Notes: generated from the letters alone by a model not told the origin. A stretch of 64,000 bases of DNA from Flavobacterium sp. IB48 (GCF_016405855.1 NZ_JAEFCA010000008.1:1-64000), one strand, 5' to 3'; positions 16,428 through 28,300 are shown, counted from the first letter of the stretch. Translations and numbers: made by a program.

Positions 16428-19400
16428 CTATTTTATTATTAAAAATGAGATCAATTTAAAATCCTCACTTCCCTTAAACTTTTCCTTCATTACACTTGTA
16501 CCTCCTGATTTAAATAAGCTCAGTACTTCTTTCTCATCTTCAGTTTCTAAAATTGTTGAAATAGATTTCTTGAGCAATTCTGAATAGGCAGACATATTGT
16601 GATATTCATCAGTTTCTACATTTAGCTTCTCGCATAGTGAAGTTATAGGTTCTTTAATTCCTTTGCTTAACATTCGAATAGCATCGAGGATTTTCTTTGA
16701 ATCAATATGATTGAATAAAAGCTTTCCTTCATTGTTGATATAAACCAAATAGAAAGGATGTAATCGGTTTAATTTATTAATATTAATACTTTCGTTGATA
16801 TTCTTTAAAACATAAATTACTCCAGATTTTAAGGTTTCAGTTGATTGAACAACAGCGTGAATACCTTCAGGAATATCCACCATTTCGCCATATTCTTTAA
16901 TAAAATTAGATAAATCTATCCTAAAATCATTAAGTCCTAAATCGGTAATATCAATTCCCTCTCGCAGGTCTTCCAAATCTGTTACCTCATCTTGTAATTT
17001 TTGCAATTGAATTTTACGATATTCTAAATCTTTTTGATTTTCTTTCAAGATGTTATCGTCTGCTGTACTGGCCATATCAGAAATTAGCATCCTATCTTCT
17101 ACACGTTGCTTCAAATTGATATAATTATCCAAAGTCATATCAGGCCAGAAATTGACCAAGGTTATAGCGTCATTTTTAGAGCCTATACGGTCAATCCTCC
17201 CAAAACGCTGGATAATACGAACTGGATTCCAGTGTATATCATAGTTAATAAGATAATCGCAATCTTGCAGATTTTGCCCTTCGGAAATACAATCTGTTGC
17301 AATTAAAATATCGATCTCTTCATTGATTGTCGGAAATAATAATTCTTTATCCTTCGATACCGGGGAAAAACAACTCAGAAGCGTATTTAATTCTGTAGGG
17401 ATGGTTTTAGCAGTCGTAACTCTTCTAGAACCTGAAATCAAAGCAGTATTGATTCTGAATTTATCTTTAAAAAGTGTACTTAAATTTTTGTATAAATAAT
17501 CAGCAGTATCAGCAAATGCAGTGAAAACAATTACTTTCCTATTGTTTTGGTTAAATGGTTTTTCAATCTTATTGGTAATATTTTTTATAATGGTTTGAAG
17601 TTTGTAATCCACTTCAGGTGTAATTGTATTTACTTTTTTTAGAAGTTCATTGAGTGTTTGTAAGTCCTCTTCTAAATCTTCTTTCCATTGTCTTCGATCA
17701 ATATCAGCCAAGTGAACCTTTACCTTTTTTCCAAAAACATTTTCTTCATCGCCCCAATTAGAATCCCAATCAAAATTTTCATCCTGGGTATCAAATTGCG
17801 GACTAATAAGGTCGTCCAATCCTTCTTTTGACAAAGCCTTTATGGTTTGTTCTATCTGATTCACAAGACCATTGGTTGTAATTCTAAAAGAATCAATAGA
17901 GCTTTCAATACGTTTGAGCATATTGATACGCATCAAAATCTTTAAGCTTTTTTCTCGGTCAATTTGTGTAAGTTTTGCTCCTTTGGTCTTTTTGTCATAT
18001 CGTTCCTCATATTTTGGCAATTGACTTGGCAAGATATATTTTAGCGGGGTATAAACAGAAAGATTTAAACGGCTTAATAGTTCAGCTACTTCTACATAAG
18101 TCAACGATTGATCTTCTGTTAAGGGACATTCAATTGAAACAGGCTTATTTCGCTTTGGAAATTTACCAATGTCGCTGGTATCATAATAGGTAGTAATATG
18201 TTTTCGAGAACGCGCTATGGTCAAGGAATCTAAAATTTCGAAGAAATCAAAATCCAACATATCCAATAATTTCTCTGTGGTTCTATCAGACAAATCCATT
18301 TTTGTCCAATCGTTGAATGCTTTTTGAGTCCTTTTAAAAATCCTGTCGATTCCTAAAGCTGTATCTAATTTTTCATCTATCAACTCAGAATCGCCTTCAT
18401 ACGCCAATGCCAATTGATTTTTCAGATCATTGAACTTATTATTTACTGGGGTAGCTGAAAGCATCAGCACTTTGGTTTCAATACCTTCGCGCATTACTTT
18501 TCTTAACAAGGCCTGATAACGGTTTTCTTTTTCCGAATAGGTTAGTCCTGCATTGCGGAAATTATGCGACTCATCTATCACAACCAAACTATATGCACCC
18601 CAATTTACATTTGCCAGATTTCGACCGTTGCTATTTCCCGTTTCACGAGATAAATCGGTATGGAACAGCACATCATACCTCAGGCGGTCTTTTGCTAAAA
18701 TGTTATTTTTATCATTATGACGGTAGGTATTCCAGTTGGCTTCCAGCTTTTTGGGACACAAAACAAGTACGTCTTTGTTACGCATTTCATAATATTTAAT
18801 CACTCCCAATGCGGAAAAAGTTTTTCCTAGCCCAACACTGTCTGCCAAAATACAGCCTTTGTATTTTTCAAGTTTGTTGATAGCACCAATGACGGCATCT
18901 TTCTGAAAATTAAAAAGCTTGTTCCAAACCACCGAATCTTTAAAACCAACTTTATCATCTGGCAAGTTATCAAAAGTCAGATCATCTAAAAAGTCACTGA
19001 AGATGTTATAAAGTGTGATGAAATAAATGAATTCCGGACTGTTGTCTTTAAAGGCTTTCTCAAAATAGTCCTGCACTTTTTTAGTGACTTCTTCCAAATC
19101 TTCTTTATTTTCCCAAATCTGGTTAAACCAATCCAGATACTCTTGGCTGTTTGGGAAATCTGTTTTTTGAATCAATGTTGGAAATCCTTTTTTGGGAGTA
19201 ACACCCAAATCAGCAGTCGTAAAACTATTTACATTGGTCCAGGAAAAATCTGATCCATCATTTTGGGTGTGGATCATTCCGGGAATTGGATAACCAGCCT
19301 GCTTATTAGATTTAAAAGTTACTTTTTCTTTTACCCATTTGCTGCACTCTTGGGCAATGGCTCTTTGGGTCAATTGATTTCTCAAACGCAATTCAAACTC

Positions 19401-19661
19401 ACCTCCACACAAATCGGCTTCTTTAAACAAATGCGGAATGAAAAACTTCGGAACTTCCTTTTTCAGATTTTCCTGTAAGAAAGTTGGCGAAGTAAAAATA
19501 AAACGCAGTTCATCCACGTGTTGCAATTCTTTTCGCAGAGCCTCAAAAGCATAGATCGAAAACGAAGAAGCCGCAATTGAAAGTTTGCTTTTCTTTTTGA
19601 TGCTTTCTTTTAAGTCATCTATGAGACGATTGTTGATGTTGTCAATGAGTTTCATTTGCAA
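16428..19661 (-). CDS. SNF2-type DEAD/DEAH helicase with an N-terminal PLD-like region
   Basis: 1077 residues. The first 60 residues (SIAASSFSIYAFEAL, IRFIFTSPTF-like) resemble the PLD-like N-domain seen on many defence helicases; no HKD motif is evident. Motor motifs are Walker A LADSVGLGKTFSA, motif II VVIDESHNFRN, motif III LSATPVNNK, and C-terminal ATDCISEGQNLQ and QRFGRIDRIGS. It should translocate on DNA using ATP. The start overlaps the end of the ATPase gene by 20 bp; the internal Met two codons on is an alternative start. It lies within an operon with type III Mod/Res genes and a GHKL ATPase. Confidence 0.85.
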   Translation of the reverse strand: MQMKLIDNINNRLIDDLKESIKKKSKLSIAASSFSIYAFEALRKELQHVDELRFIFTSPTFLQENLKKEVPKFFIPHLFKEADLCGGEFELRLRNQLTQRAIAQECSKWVKEKVTFKSNKQAGYPIPGMIHTQNDGSDFSWTNVNSFTTADLGVTPKKGFPTLIQKTDFPNSQEYLDWFNQIWENKEDLEEVTKKVQDYFEKAFKDNSPEFIYFITLYNIFSDFLDDLTFDNLPDDKVGFKDSVVWNKLFNFQKDAVIGAINKLEKYKGCILADSVGLGKTFSALGVIKYYEMRNKDVLVLCPKKLEANWNTYRHNDKNNILAKDRLRYDVLFHTDLSRETGNSNGRNLANVNWGAYSLVVIDESHNFRNAGLTYSEKENRYQALLRKVMREGIETKVLMLSATPVNNKFNDLKNQLALAYEGDSELIDEKLDTALGIDRIFKRTQKAFNDWTKMDLSDRTTEKLLDMLDFDFFEILDSLTIARSRKHITTYYDTSDIGKFPKRNKPVSIECPLTEDQSLTYVEVAELLSRLNLSVYTPLKYILPSQLPKYEERYDKKTKGAKLTQIDREKSLKILMRINMLKRIESSIDSFRITTNGLVNQIEQTIKALSKEGLDDLISPQFDTQDENFDWDSNWGDEENVFGKKVKVHLADIDRRQWKEDLEEDLQTLNELLKKVNTITPEVDYKLQTIIKNITNKIEKPFNQNNRKVIVFTAFADTADYLYKNLSTLFKDKFRINTALISGSRRVTTAKTIPTELNTLLSCFSPVSKDKELLFPTINEEIDILIATDCISEGQNLQDCDYLINYDIHWNPVRIIQRFGRIDRIGSKNDAITLVNFWPDMTLDNYINLKQRVEDRMLISDMASTADDNILKENQKDLEYRKIQLQKLQDEVTDLEDLREGIDITDLGLNDFRIDLSNFIKEYGEMVDIPEGIHAVVQSTETLKSGVIYVLKNINESININKLNRLHPFYLVYINNEGKLLFNHIDSKKILDAIRMLSKGIKEPITSLCEKLNVETDEYHNMSAYSELLKKSISTILETEDEKEVLSLFKSGGTSVMKEKFKGSEDFKLISFLIIK

Positions 19662-22600
19662 ATAAAGTTTCTATTATCTTAATAAATTCACCAAAAGGAA
19701 TTCCCTTTTTCCAAATACTTCTGTTAATATAAACAGTTTCTGTTTTATTATCTAAGTTTACTTTGATATCTTCATTTTGTAATAAACTTATCAAGCCCTC
19801 ATCCCAATTTTTAATTTTATCTCCGATCTGTGTTCCAATATCTGTAACAAACATTGCATGTTCAATAAAATACTCTGGACTTATTTCAATATCATCATTA
19901 GGTCTTGTCATGACACATAAAGCATAATTTTCCTTTTGTTCAACAGCAGTTCTACCTTGAAGTATAGACATTCTCACAATTTCTTTACCTTCAATCACAT
20001 TTTTAATCTCTATTGAATAATTATTAGTTTTTAGTATAAGTTCAAAATCTTTTCCAACATCTGGATTTGAAAGTTCAATGTTCAGTTCTAAACCTTCAAA
20101 TACACTTTTGAATGCAACTTCCGCTGATGTGCCAATTTGCTTCCATCTTACTCTTTGATCACGTAATTTTATAAGTTCATTTGCCTTATGAAGTAACTCC
20201 GCAGTTCCCAATTCGTTTGCTACATGAGCAAGATTTTGCATTTCTGTTGTGGTCAGGTTTATCTTAGCTAGTTCAGTAATATCTTCCATAGATTTACCAG
20301 ATTCTTTTAAAGCCATTATTTGCTTACTAAAGCCATCTCCTAAAGAAATTACATATAACATATTTCTTTTTGAAGCAAATGTTTTTAAGTAAAATGAAGC
20401 GTCTGAATGTTTTTCAAACCAGCTATTAATTTCTAAAAAAACCTGATGTAGCTCACCATCTTTCGAAACTTTTGTTTGAATATTAACATCAAGAAATAAG
20501 TTATCTATTTTATCAGTGATAATTGAAACTGAAGCTTTTCTATAGTTTAAAATATTTAACTTATTGGAAATCAAAAAGGATTTCACAGAAAACTGACAAT
20601 TATCTTTAACGATACTCTTTAAGGTTTCATCAAAATATCTGGAGTCATCCTCTTTGAATATAGATTCTGAATCAGCTACAAAATTACCGTCCTGTACAGG
20701 AATAATTTTATATTTAGTCAAAAACCCTTTAATATCATCTCTTGATTGACTTATATAATTTATAAATTTATTTAACCAATTATACGCAGAATCTTCATCT
20801 TGGAAATAGGTAGAATTAAATGAGTTTAATGTTACTTCCTTCTCAATCAACCAGCATAAATATTTTGCTGTCCATAATTCTGCGGGATAATGATAGTTTT
20901 CATAGTCTATTGAAATTATTTTCTTTTCATTTATTTTTTCAGGAATTAGTTCTTTTATTATATCTAACCAGTTTTCTCTTTTTGTCGCCCTGTCAGTCTT
21001 AAACAGTGAATTGATGTGTAGAATCGCTTTAATCTTTTCGTCGGTCGCATCTTCAATTTTAAGTGGACTAATAACATCTGAATTAAGTGATTTATAAAAA
21101 TCAGGTAAATTAAATTCTTTAATATCATTTATTTTGCCTAATCGTTTATTTAAAAACTCATCATCTAAATCTTTTCCAAGTTGCTTTGAAACAAACTTTA
21201 TTTCATCATCAATCTCCGGATATTGAGAAACATCAAGTCTAGTTTTAAACTCATTTTTTTCATTTAGATAAATGGGATAAGATTCTCCTAATTTTGAATT
21301 CTTACTTTCTAAAAAATGATAAACTTTTTTTAGTTTTCGATACGTTTCCGGATTTGTCAAGTCGATAGAATTAGGTAAACCTTCAAGCAATTGCTCTAAT
21401 GAAATTGTAACTTCATCATTCCAATTATGATACTCTTGATTGATAATTTTATTCCAGTCGTTTAAGCTTTCGGAAGATGGAACTTTATTTGGCATTAATT
21501 CCTCTAATAATTCAAAAAAGTCTCCGTCAGTCGCTAAGTCAATTATTGGAAATCTAATTTCTTTAATTGGACTGAAATTTCCGTTTGCATTTTTAACAAT
21601 AGCTTTTTCTGATATTAAGCTTCTAATTGGCATCTGTATATTTTCTAAATACCAATCTTCATTATGATATTTCTCTATAAATTCAGGTAATCCAGATAGC
21701 GCTAAGTGATGTAAATTATTACAGTTTGATTCAATTAAAATCGAAATAAACTTCAAATACTCATCAATAAATTCTTTCAGATGGCGACGGTTATTATCAG
21801 CTGTCGAATCTGCAGTTTTCTCATCCTCTTTTTTTGTTCTGATACCATCTCGTTCTTCTGTTGGCTTGAATTTTTTATGCTGTACAAAAACAGGTAAATG
21901 GAAGTTTTCAGAACCAATTAGCGGAAACTCTTTGTACAATACTGACTTGCCATAAATACTTTCTAAACTATATCTTCCATTATGATTGATAACAGGAAGT
22001 CCAAAAATTATAGATTCTAATTCTTTGTATAAAATACCAGAATTATTTCCGATCTCAATGTAATCTAATCCATCTATAGAGCTTTGGATAGGATTAATTT
22101 GAAAAACATTCTTTACTCCATCTCTAATAATTGTTACGGAGTTGATATGTTTTTTCTCCTTTTTATTTATTAAAAGTACAAATGGAATATTTTTTTCCAA
22201 TTCTTCCAATCCGCTGATCGCATATTTTTTTGAGGAAATGGATAAGGAATATGTAAACGAGTGAAACAGATCGCTTATATGTTGTGAAGGATTCTCTGCA
22301 ATTTTATCAATTTGTTGAAATGCATTGTATAAAGACTTCCTCATTTCCTCTAAAGCCTCAGATTCGTCTAATGCTGCAGCAGTTCTATCAATATCTAGTG
22401 AAAATCTCCGAAAAGAAAGATCTTCTCCTCTATGTACACCGTTTATCACTATTTTTCTACTTAAAATATGAGTAGTAACAAAGCCGGTACCGTATTTACC
22501 AGTCGTTCCATCATCACCACCTAATGATTTTGTTGATGTTTTATATAATATTGCTAACAGATGTTCGGTTTCGAAAGGTGTTCCATTGTGTGAAAAAATA

Positions 22601-22806
22601 ATTTGATTATCCCTAAGTTCATATATAACGTCAACACCATTTTCAGCAGCAACATCTTTAGCATTTTGAAGTAATTCCCATACCCACCTTGATTTTTTGT
22701 TTTCAGGAAATGTGTTTAGTTTATCAATGTCATGAATGATATCTCTAGCCTCACTATCACTACGCTGTAATTCTCTTTTTCTTTGAGCTTCTGTTATTTT
22801 CTCCAA
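19642..22806 (-). CDS. Sacsin/GHKL-type ATPase with C-terminal nuclease-like (DUF3883-like) domain
   Basis: 1054 residues. The N-terminal GHKL (HSP90/sacsin-like) ATPase shows the N-box WVWELLQNAKD, then FSHNGTPF and TGKYGTGFVTTHIL as glycine-rich loops. A long helical middle (250-880) has no recognisable family. Near the C-terminus, NPDVGKDFELIL followed by NNYSIEIKN fits a PD-(D/E)xK-like core as in DUF3883. It is therefore probably a large ATP-driven sensor or scaffold with a nuclease-like tail. It starts 19 bp after the GIY-YIG gene and overlaps the helicase gene. Such proteins occur in several DNA-targeting defence operons. Confidence 0.75.
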   Translation of the reverse strand: MEKITEAQRKRELQRSDSEARDIIHDIDKLNTFPENKKSRWVWELLQNAKDVAAENGVDVIYELRDNQIIFSHNGTPFETEHLLAILYKTSTKSLGGDDGTTGKYGTGFVTTHILSRKIVINGVHRGEDLSFRRFSLDIDRTAAALDESEALEEMRKSLYNAFQQIDKIAENPSQHISDLFHSFTYSLSISSKKYAISGLEELEKNIPFVLLINKKEKKHINSVTIIRDGVKNVFQINPIQSSIDGLDYIEIGNNSGILYKELESIIFGLPVINHNGRYSLESIYGKSVLYKEFPLIGSENFHLPVFVQHKKFKPTEERDGIRTKKEDEKTADSTADNNRRHLKEFIDEYLKFISILIESNCNNLHHLALSGLPEFIEKYHNEDWYLENIQMPIRSLISEKAIVKNANGNFSPIKEIRFPIIDLATDGDFFELLEELMPNKVPSSESLNDWNKIINQEYHNWNDEVTISLEQLLEGLPNSIDLTNPETYRKLKKVYHFLESKNSKLGESYPIYLNEKNEFKTRLDVSQYPEIDDEIKFVSKQLGKDLDDEFLNKRLGKINDIKEFNLPDFYKSLNSDVISPLKIEDATDEKIKAILHINSLFKTDRATKRENWLDIIKELIPEKINEKKIISIDYENYHYPAELWTAKYLCWLIEKEVTLNSFNSTYFQDEDSAYNWLNKFINYISQSRDDIKGFLTKYKIIPVQDGNFVADSESIFKEDDSRYFDETLKSIVKDNCQFSVKSFLISNKLNILNYRKASVSIITDKIDNLFLDVNIQTKVSKDGELHQVFLEINSWFEKHSDASFYLKTFASKRNMLYVISLGDGFSKQIMALKESGKSMEDITELAKINLTTTEMQNLAHVANELGTAELLHKANELIKLRDQRVRWKQIGTSAEVAFKSVFEGLELNIELSNPDVGKDFELILKTNNYSIEIKNVIEGKEIVRMSILQGRTAVEQKENYALCVMTRPNDDIEISPEYFIEHAMFVTDIGTQIGDKIKNWDEGLISLLQNEDIKVNLDNKTETVYINRSIWKKGIPFGEFIKIIETLFANETH

Positions 22807-22825
22807 GTTATTAGTTTTAGTTTTT

Positions 22826-23395
22826 TTATTTAAATATGCTACTAGCTTCAGTTTTACATATCATTCTTAAACCATCAAGTTTATCTGCAAAAATGTTATA
22901 TCTCTTTGTCCGTTTGTCTAAATCTAAAGTTGGTTTCAAAAATTTAATCACTTCTTCCTCCAAATTGCGCAACTTTGAATAAGAAATTGAATCTTGATCT
23001 TTCCAATATCCAACTATCAAATTTTCAGTCATCCAATCTGTCAAAAGTTGCTCTCCGTCTGAATTGAACTTATAGTTTAAAATTTCCTTCTTGCTATTTG
23101 TTCCATTTCGAGAAAATGCTGTTAGATTAAATTCTTGTTTTAATATTGCTCCAATTGACCTTCTTAAAGTTGAAATTCCTGTTTTCGTATTCCTAAAATG
23201 AGTTCCTAAATCCCTTTTCTTCAAGCTCTGCTTTGCAATGCCGACATAAAGTACTTGGTTTGATGTCTCAAATTCATTCAAATTAGATTTTTCTTTTAAC
23301 ATAAAGGCATAAATCCCGGGACAAGTCGGATATTCAATATGTTCATTTATACCTTTAGCAGTTTCATTAATAGATTTAATAATTATATCCAGCAT
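22826..23395 (-). CDS. GIY-YIG nuclease-like protein
   Basis: 189 residues. CPGIYAFML followed by NQVLYVGIA gives the paired GIY/YIG-like strands, and the basic stretch KKRDLGTHFRN supplies the arginine/histidine region of the fold. A conserved acidic residue is likely E144 region (TENLIVGYW). It may nick DNA or recognise a modified base; there is no second domain. It lies 15 bp after mod and 19 bp before the GHKL ATPase gene, so it is part of the same transcript. A free-standing GIY-YIG protein is not a normal subunit of type III systems. Confidence 0.7.
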   Translation of the reverse strand: MLDIIIKSINETAKGINEHIEYPTCPGIYAFMLKEKSNLNEFETSNQVLYVGIAKQSLKKRDLGTHFRNTKTGISTLRRSIGAILKQEFNLTAFSRNGTNSKKEILNYKFNSDGEQLLTDWMTENLIVGYWKDQDSISYSKLRNLEEEVIKFLKPTLDLDKRTKRYNIFADKLDGLRMICKTEASSIFK

Positions 23396-23410
23396 TTTGA
23401 ATCACAAGAA

Positions 23411-25372
23411 TTATATCACCCTCATCTCCGTCCCACCGCTCAACTGCTTCAGTAACTGCTTCACATTCTCCTTTGCCGTATCATCTTTAAAACCTTTATC
23501 TCTAAAAACAATACGCAAGGGTTTTTCTTTGGCAATTTCTTTGGCAAAAGCTTCATCAATACCATCATCAAAGCAGCAGTACAGAGAATCTCCGGCTACA
23601 GCATAAACTTCTTTACCCGAAATGGTTTTGCGTTCAATAGGCAAGGAAAGCGGCAATCCCCAATCGAGCATTACCTGAGTGAGCAAATCTTCTGCGGTGC
23701 GACCTTCTTTTACATTGTCTGCAAAAAGGTCTAGCGTACCTTGGTTATAATCTTGCGGTTTGTAATACACATCCTGCATATTGGAAGAATCTAAGCGGTA
23801 TACACGGAAACCATAATCCTGCGCATCTTTAAAATCTGAAAACAGACCGTCTTTTTTGGCCTTTTCTATTTTCTCTTCTTTTATTTTATTGGCTGCACGA
23901 CGAATTCTTTCTTTGCCTATTTCGCAAATGTTTTTATAATCAGCTTTATAGGCTTCACCTTTTTCATCGGTGGCTTCGGGTAGCTGTACCATAATGTATT
24001 TGCGCTTTCCATTTTCTGCTGAATTCAAATCTAGAATAGCTTCAGCTGACGTTGCAGACCCACTAAAAAAATCTAATACTGTAAAATCATTCCCTTCATT
24101 CATAGATGTGAGGTACTTTATAAGACCAACTGGCTTTGGATAATCAAATAGAATACCTTCTGTTTTTAATTTTGCACTTGTACTTTGAGTATTTCCAACA
24201 GAACTTATTACAGATATTACGTGACTTTGATGTTCACTTCGCTTTTTAATAACTTCAATAGCTCCTGTTTTTGTTAATACAAATCTTGTTATTTGTCCTT
24301 TAGCATCTAAAATTGACTCAAAATTATTATTAATATACTCTTGCACTAATGCTTTTGAACTCCAACCGCTTTCAACAACCGCTTCTTTTATAAGTTTACT
24401 CTCGGAAATTTCAGCATCATTTAAATATCTTGGCCAACAATTATCTCTAGCGTCAATTACTCCATTATCAAAATCAGCGGGAAACCCAATTGGTAAAGTA
24501 ATAGTACTTATTGGATTTGCAGCGCCATTTTTTACAATCGTATTCCTTATTTCCTCACTGTAAAGTTTGCTATCTCTTTTAATACTGGGATCAATTGTTG
24601 GGGGAGATGGGAAAGAAGAGATAAATTTACAATAAGCTAATATGTACTCGTGACAGTATTTAACCTTTGCTTGGTTATCAAAATTGCCGTCTGTTTTCCA
24701 GATGAATTGACTAAGTAAATTTTCTTCACCAAAAATTTCATCACATATCTTTCTTAAATTATGAACCTCATCATCACCAATAGAAATAAATAAAATACCA
24801 TCTTCTGTCAAAAGATTCCTTGCCAGTTTTAATCTTGGGTACATCATAGAAAGCCAATCAGAATGGTAACGTCCGTTGGTTTCGGGGTTGGCTACTAAAC
24901 GTTGGTTGTATTCGTCTTTTTGTCCGCTTTCAAAAAGTTCTTCTTCGCCAGCTTTGGTAAAATTGTCTTTATATACAAAGTCTTTCCCAGTGTTATAGGG
25001 CGGGTCTATGTATATCATTTTTATCTTGTTCAGGTAGCTTTCTTGCAAGAGTTTTAGCACTTCTAGGTTGTCACCTTCTATATAGATGTTTTCGGTGGTA
25101 TCAAAATCTACAGAATCTTCCCGCACCGGTCGCAAGGTGTTATTGGTTGGTAAATTGGCGGTAACAATAGATTCGCGTTTTCCCGGCCATTCCAGTCGGT
25201 AGCGTTCTTTGTTGCCTTCTACTATTTCGGTAGAGAGTTCCTGTTTCAGCAAATCAAAATCTATCTTTTTACCTTCTGCAGTTTCGGTAAGGCAATTGGG
25301 GAAAAGGGTAGCGATTTTTTCTATATTCAGGCTGATTATATCGGTAGATTGTAGGTCTAAATTATCTTTCAT
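23411..25372 (-). CDS. mod: Type III DNA adenine methyltransferase (Mod)
   Basis: 653 residues. Motif IV is DPPYNTG (123-129) and motif I is DFFSGSATSAEA in the second half; this IV-before-I order marks a beta-class N6-adenine or N4-cytosine methyltransferase, as in type III Mod. The segment between them (about 230-400) is the variable target-recognition region. It methylates its site for self-protection and specifies recognition for Res. The gene starts 6 bp after the res stop. Length and motif order are normal, so it should be active. Confidence 0.9.
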   Translation of the reverse strand: MKDNLDLQSTDIISLNIEKIATLFPNCLTETAEGKKIDFDLLKQELSTEIVEGNKERYRLEWPGKRESIVTANLPTNNTLRPVREDSVDFDTTENIYIEGDNLEVLKLLQESYLNKIKMIYIDPPYNTGKDFVYKDNFTKAGEEELFESGQKDEYNQRLVANPETNGRYHSDWLSMMYPRLKLARNLLTEDGILFISIGDDEVHNLRKICDEIFGEENLLSQFIWKTDGNFDNQAKVKYCHEYILAYCKFISSFPSPPTIDPSIKRDSKLYSEEIRNTIVKNGAANPISTITLPIGFPADFDNGVIDARDNCWPRYLNDAEISESKLIKEAVVESGWSSKALVQEYINNNFESILDAKGQITRFVLTKTGAIEVIKKRSEHQSHVISVISSVGNTQSTSAKLKTEGILFDYPKPVGLIKYLTSMNEGNDFTVLDFFSGSATSAEAILDLNSAENGKRKYIMVQLPEATDEKGEAYKADYKNICEIGKERIRRAANKIKEEKIEKAKKDGLFSDFKDAQDYGFRVYRLDSSNMQDVYYKPQDYNQGTLDLFADNVKEGRTAEDLLTQVMLDWGLPLSLPIERKTISGKEVYAVAGDSLYCCFDDGIDEAFAKEIAKEKPLRIVFRDKGFKDDTAKENVKQLLKQLSGGTEMRVI

Positions 25373-25378
25373 CTTGGT

Positions 25379-28300
25379 TTATTTTAATTGGGCAATATCT
25401 AGGAGTTTACTGTAAGTGGTAATGACATCAAATTTCACTTCGCCATTACTGATGGTTTTAAAGTGTTCCTGTGCACAATGTATTTTTAATTGTTCAATTC
25501 CTCTCAGGTCATTTACGTTTTCAGAACCTTTTGTTTCGGCTACAAAATAGATGTGTTTTACTTTTTCGTTATCCAAAACAATTGCCCAGTCGGGACTGTA
25601 ATTGGCGACAGGTGTTGCAATGTAAAATCCTTTGGGTAATTTTGCGTAAACTACTACCTCAACGGCTTGCTCCAAATTTTTGGTAAAATCTCTTTCTATT
25701 TTAGAATCCGTTTCCAGGAAATCATAGATATGTTTTTGCAGAATTTCTTCTGTACGCAATACATTTCTTGCATTAGTAAAAACGGTTTTTGCATCAAATG
25801 ATTCTTGGGTTTTGTGATACGCAATATTGTTGATGATTAACGAGGCTTTGGTTTCATTGATCAGCTTGGCACATTTGGCAATGAACTCTTCCGGATTTTT
25901 TCTCAATAGGAAGAATTTCTCTTGGTGTATTTTTTTAAGAATAGCAACGATGGTCGTTCTTTTCAAATTGGTCAATGCTTCTATTTCTCCAACAATATCA
26001 TAAGCTACTTCAGTATAAAGGTCAGAAGATAGTTTCTTAGGATCAGTTTTTGTTACGTTGAAAGCAGTGCCGTCTTTCAAATCTTCTTTAGAAACCTCAC
26101 GCATTTCACCTGTTTTGATTTCATATTGTCGTTCAGAAATATGCAAGTCAGCATTGATACGGATTTTACTGTCATCAATCAGTTTATCCGTGTCAAATTT
26201 CACTTCATAAACGGTTTTTAGGCTAATCTTTTTCCACAGTTCCTGAAATTCCTTTTTTGCAAAATTGGTGTTAACTGTAAGCGAAACGACGTCATTTGCA
26301 TTTTCAGGCTTGACACCTTCTCCATTGTAAACAGACTCCAATAATTGACTCACAGCAGAAGCATAAGCAACTAAATACTCAGGAACAGGAACTGCATTTT
26401 TTTCAATGAGTTTCTTTCCTTCATCTGTAATTTTATCGTCTTCATCCAGAATATCGTGTTTGTACAAAAACTTGTTCAGCTTTTTAGCATCTTCCTCTGT
26501 CAAACGAATCGTATCTCCAAATTCATTACTAAGTATTTTTCCTAAGAAGAATTTGGTATCTGCTTTTACAGGACGGTCTTTCAGTGATTTTGCAATTTCT
26601 GTCTGCAATCCTTTCGCAAAATCTTCATAACTCTCAGAAGCAATAACCGTCAAAACATTAATGTCATGAACTTGTTCACCCACTTGTTCAAAATCTTGGC
26701 GAACGCCATTTTTATCCACACACAAACGCATACCACGGCCTACTTCTTGTCTTCTTCGGGTTTGGCTTCCACCGTCTGCATTTTTCAAAGCACAAATCTG
26801 GAAAACATTAGGATTATCCCATCCTTCCTTCAATGCCGAATGCGAAAAGATAAAACGAGTTGGTTCTTCAAAACTCAACAAACGTTCTTTATCTTTCATA
26901 ATCAAATCGTAAGCAGAAACATCATCAGAATCTTCACTGCCACGCTTGATGCTGGGGTCAACAGGTTTCCCTTTTTTATCTATAGAAAAATAGCCATTAT
27001 GTACACGGTCGGCATCATCACGCTGTAAATAATTCAAATAGCTTCCTGGGGCATATACCTTGGAAGTTTTGTTTACATCGGTTTCAATCACATAATCTGT
27101 ATATTCCTGATGAAAGAGGTCAACAAAATCGTTGATAGCATTTTTATATTCTTCTTCAAAAATTTGAGAATATTCGCCCAAAACTTCTTGACCCATTTCA
27201 TCATACTTTCGGTACTTTTCAACAGAGTCAATGAAGAATAAAGAAAGTACTTTTATACCTTTATCAAACAATGCTTTTTCTTTCAGAAGATGTGAAAGAA
27301 TAGTTTCTCTGATTTGAATTCTGCGAAAGACCAATTCGTCTTGATCATTAATAATATCTCCAGGATAAATATCTTGGCCATTAACTATAATTTTGTTTAG
27401 ATAACCATTGACTTCAGTTACCAGACAATTTTTATACGCAGGTAAGTTTCCTGATATTTCATACAAATCGGTTCCTTGCGCAATTTTTTCACGAACACGC
27501 TTCAAGCCATTGCTGGAGCGTTTTTCATATTCTAAATAAGCCAAAGGTGGTTTGTTGGCACTAAGGCTAATATATTCCAGATACAAATATCCGGTCGTTC
27601 CTGTAGAGCCTTTTAGATTAATTCCTTTGACTTGAATTTTCTTAACAAGTTTTTTATTGTACGCATCAAGTGCATCCAATCGGTAAATTTTATTGTACTC
27701 TTCAGCGTGTGTAGCTGAATATCGCAAAGTAAAAAGAGGTTGAAAATCCTCCATACTTTTTAAAGTAACAGAACCTTCTTTACCTACAGACTGAGGTTCG
27801 TCAATAATGATGATAGGTCTGGTTTGAGCAATGATATCAATTGGTCGTCTTGAACCAAAGTGATCCAATTCCTGATGAATACGTCTTGCATCAGCCCCTC
27901 TAGCGGCAAAAGCCTGAGTATTGATGACCATCACGCTGATTCGTCCGTCAGATGCAAAAGTTTCAATATCCTGCGGACGTGAAGAATTATATATAAACGG
28001 ACTGATTTTATGTCCATAAATTTCCTGAAAGTGATCTTGCGTCAGTTCAAAAGTTTTGAAAACCCCTTCTCTGATGGCAATACTTGGAACGATAATAATA
28101 AACTTGCTCCAGCCATATTTTTTATTCAATTCATACATTGTACGGACGTAGGTGTAAGTTTTACCCGTTCCTGTTTCCATTTCAATCGTAAAATTGTAGC
28201 CAATATTTGCCCCTTTTACAGTATCAATTTTTTGATTTTCAATCAGGTAATGTTCACGCTGTACGCCAACGATATTTTCAAAAACTTGAGAAGCTGTAAT

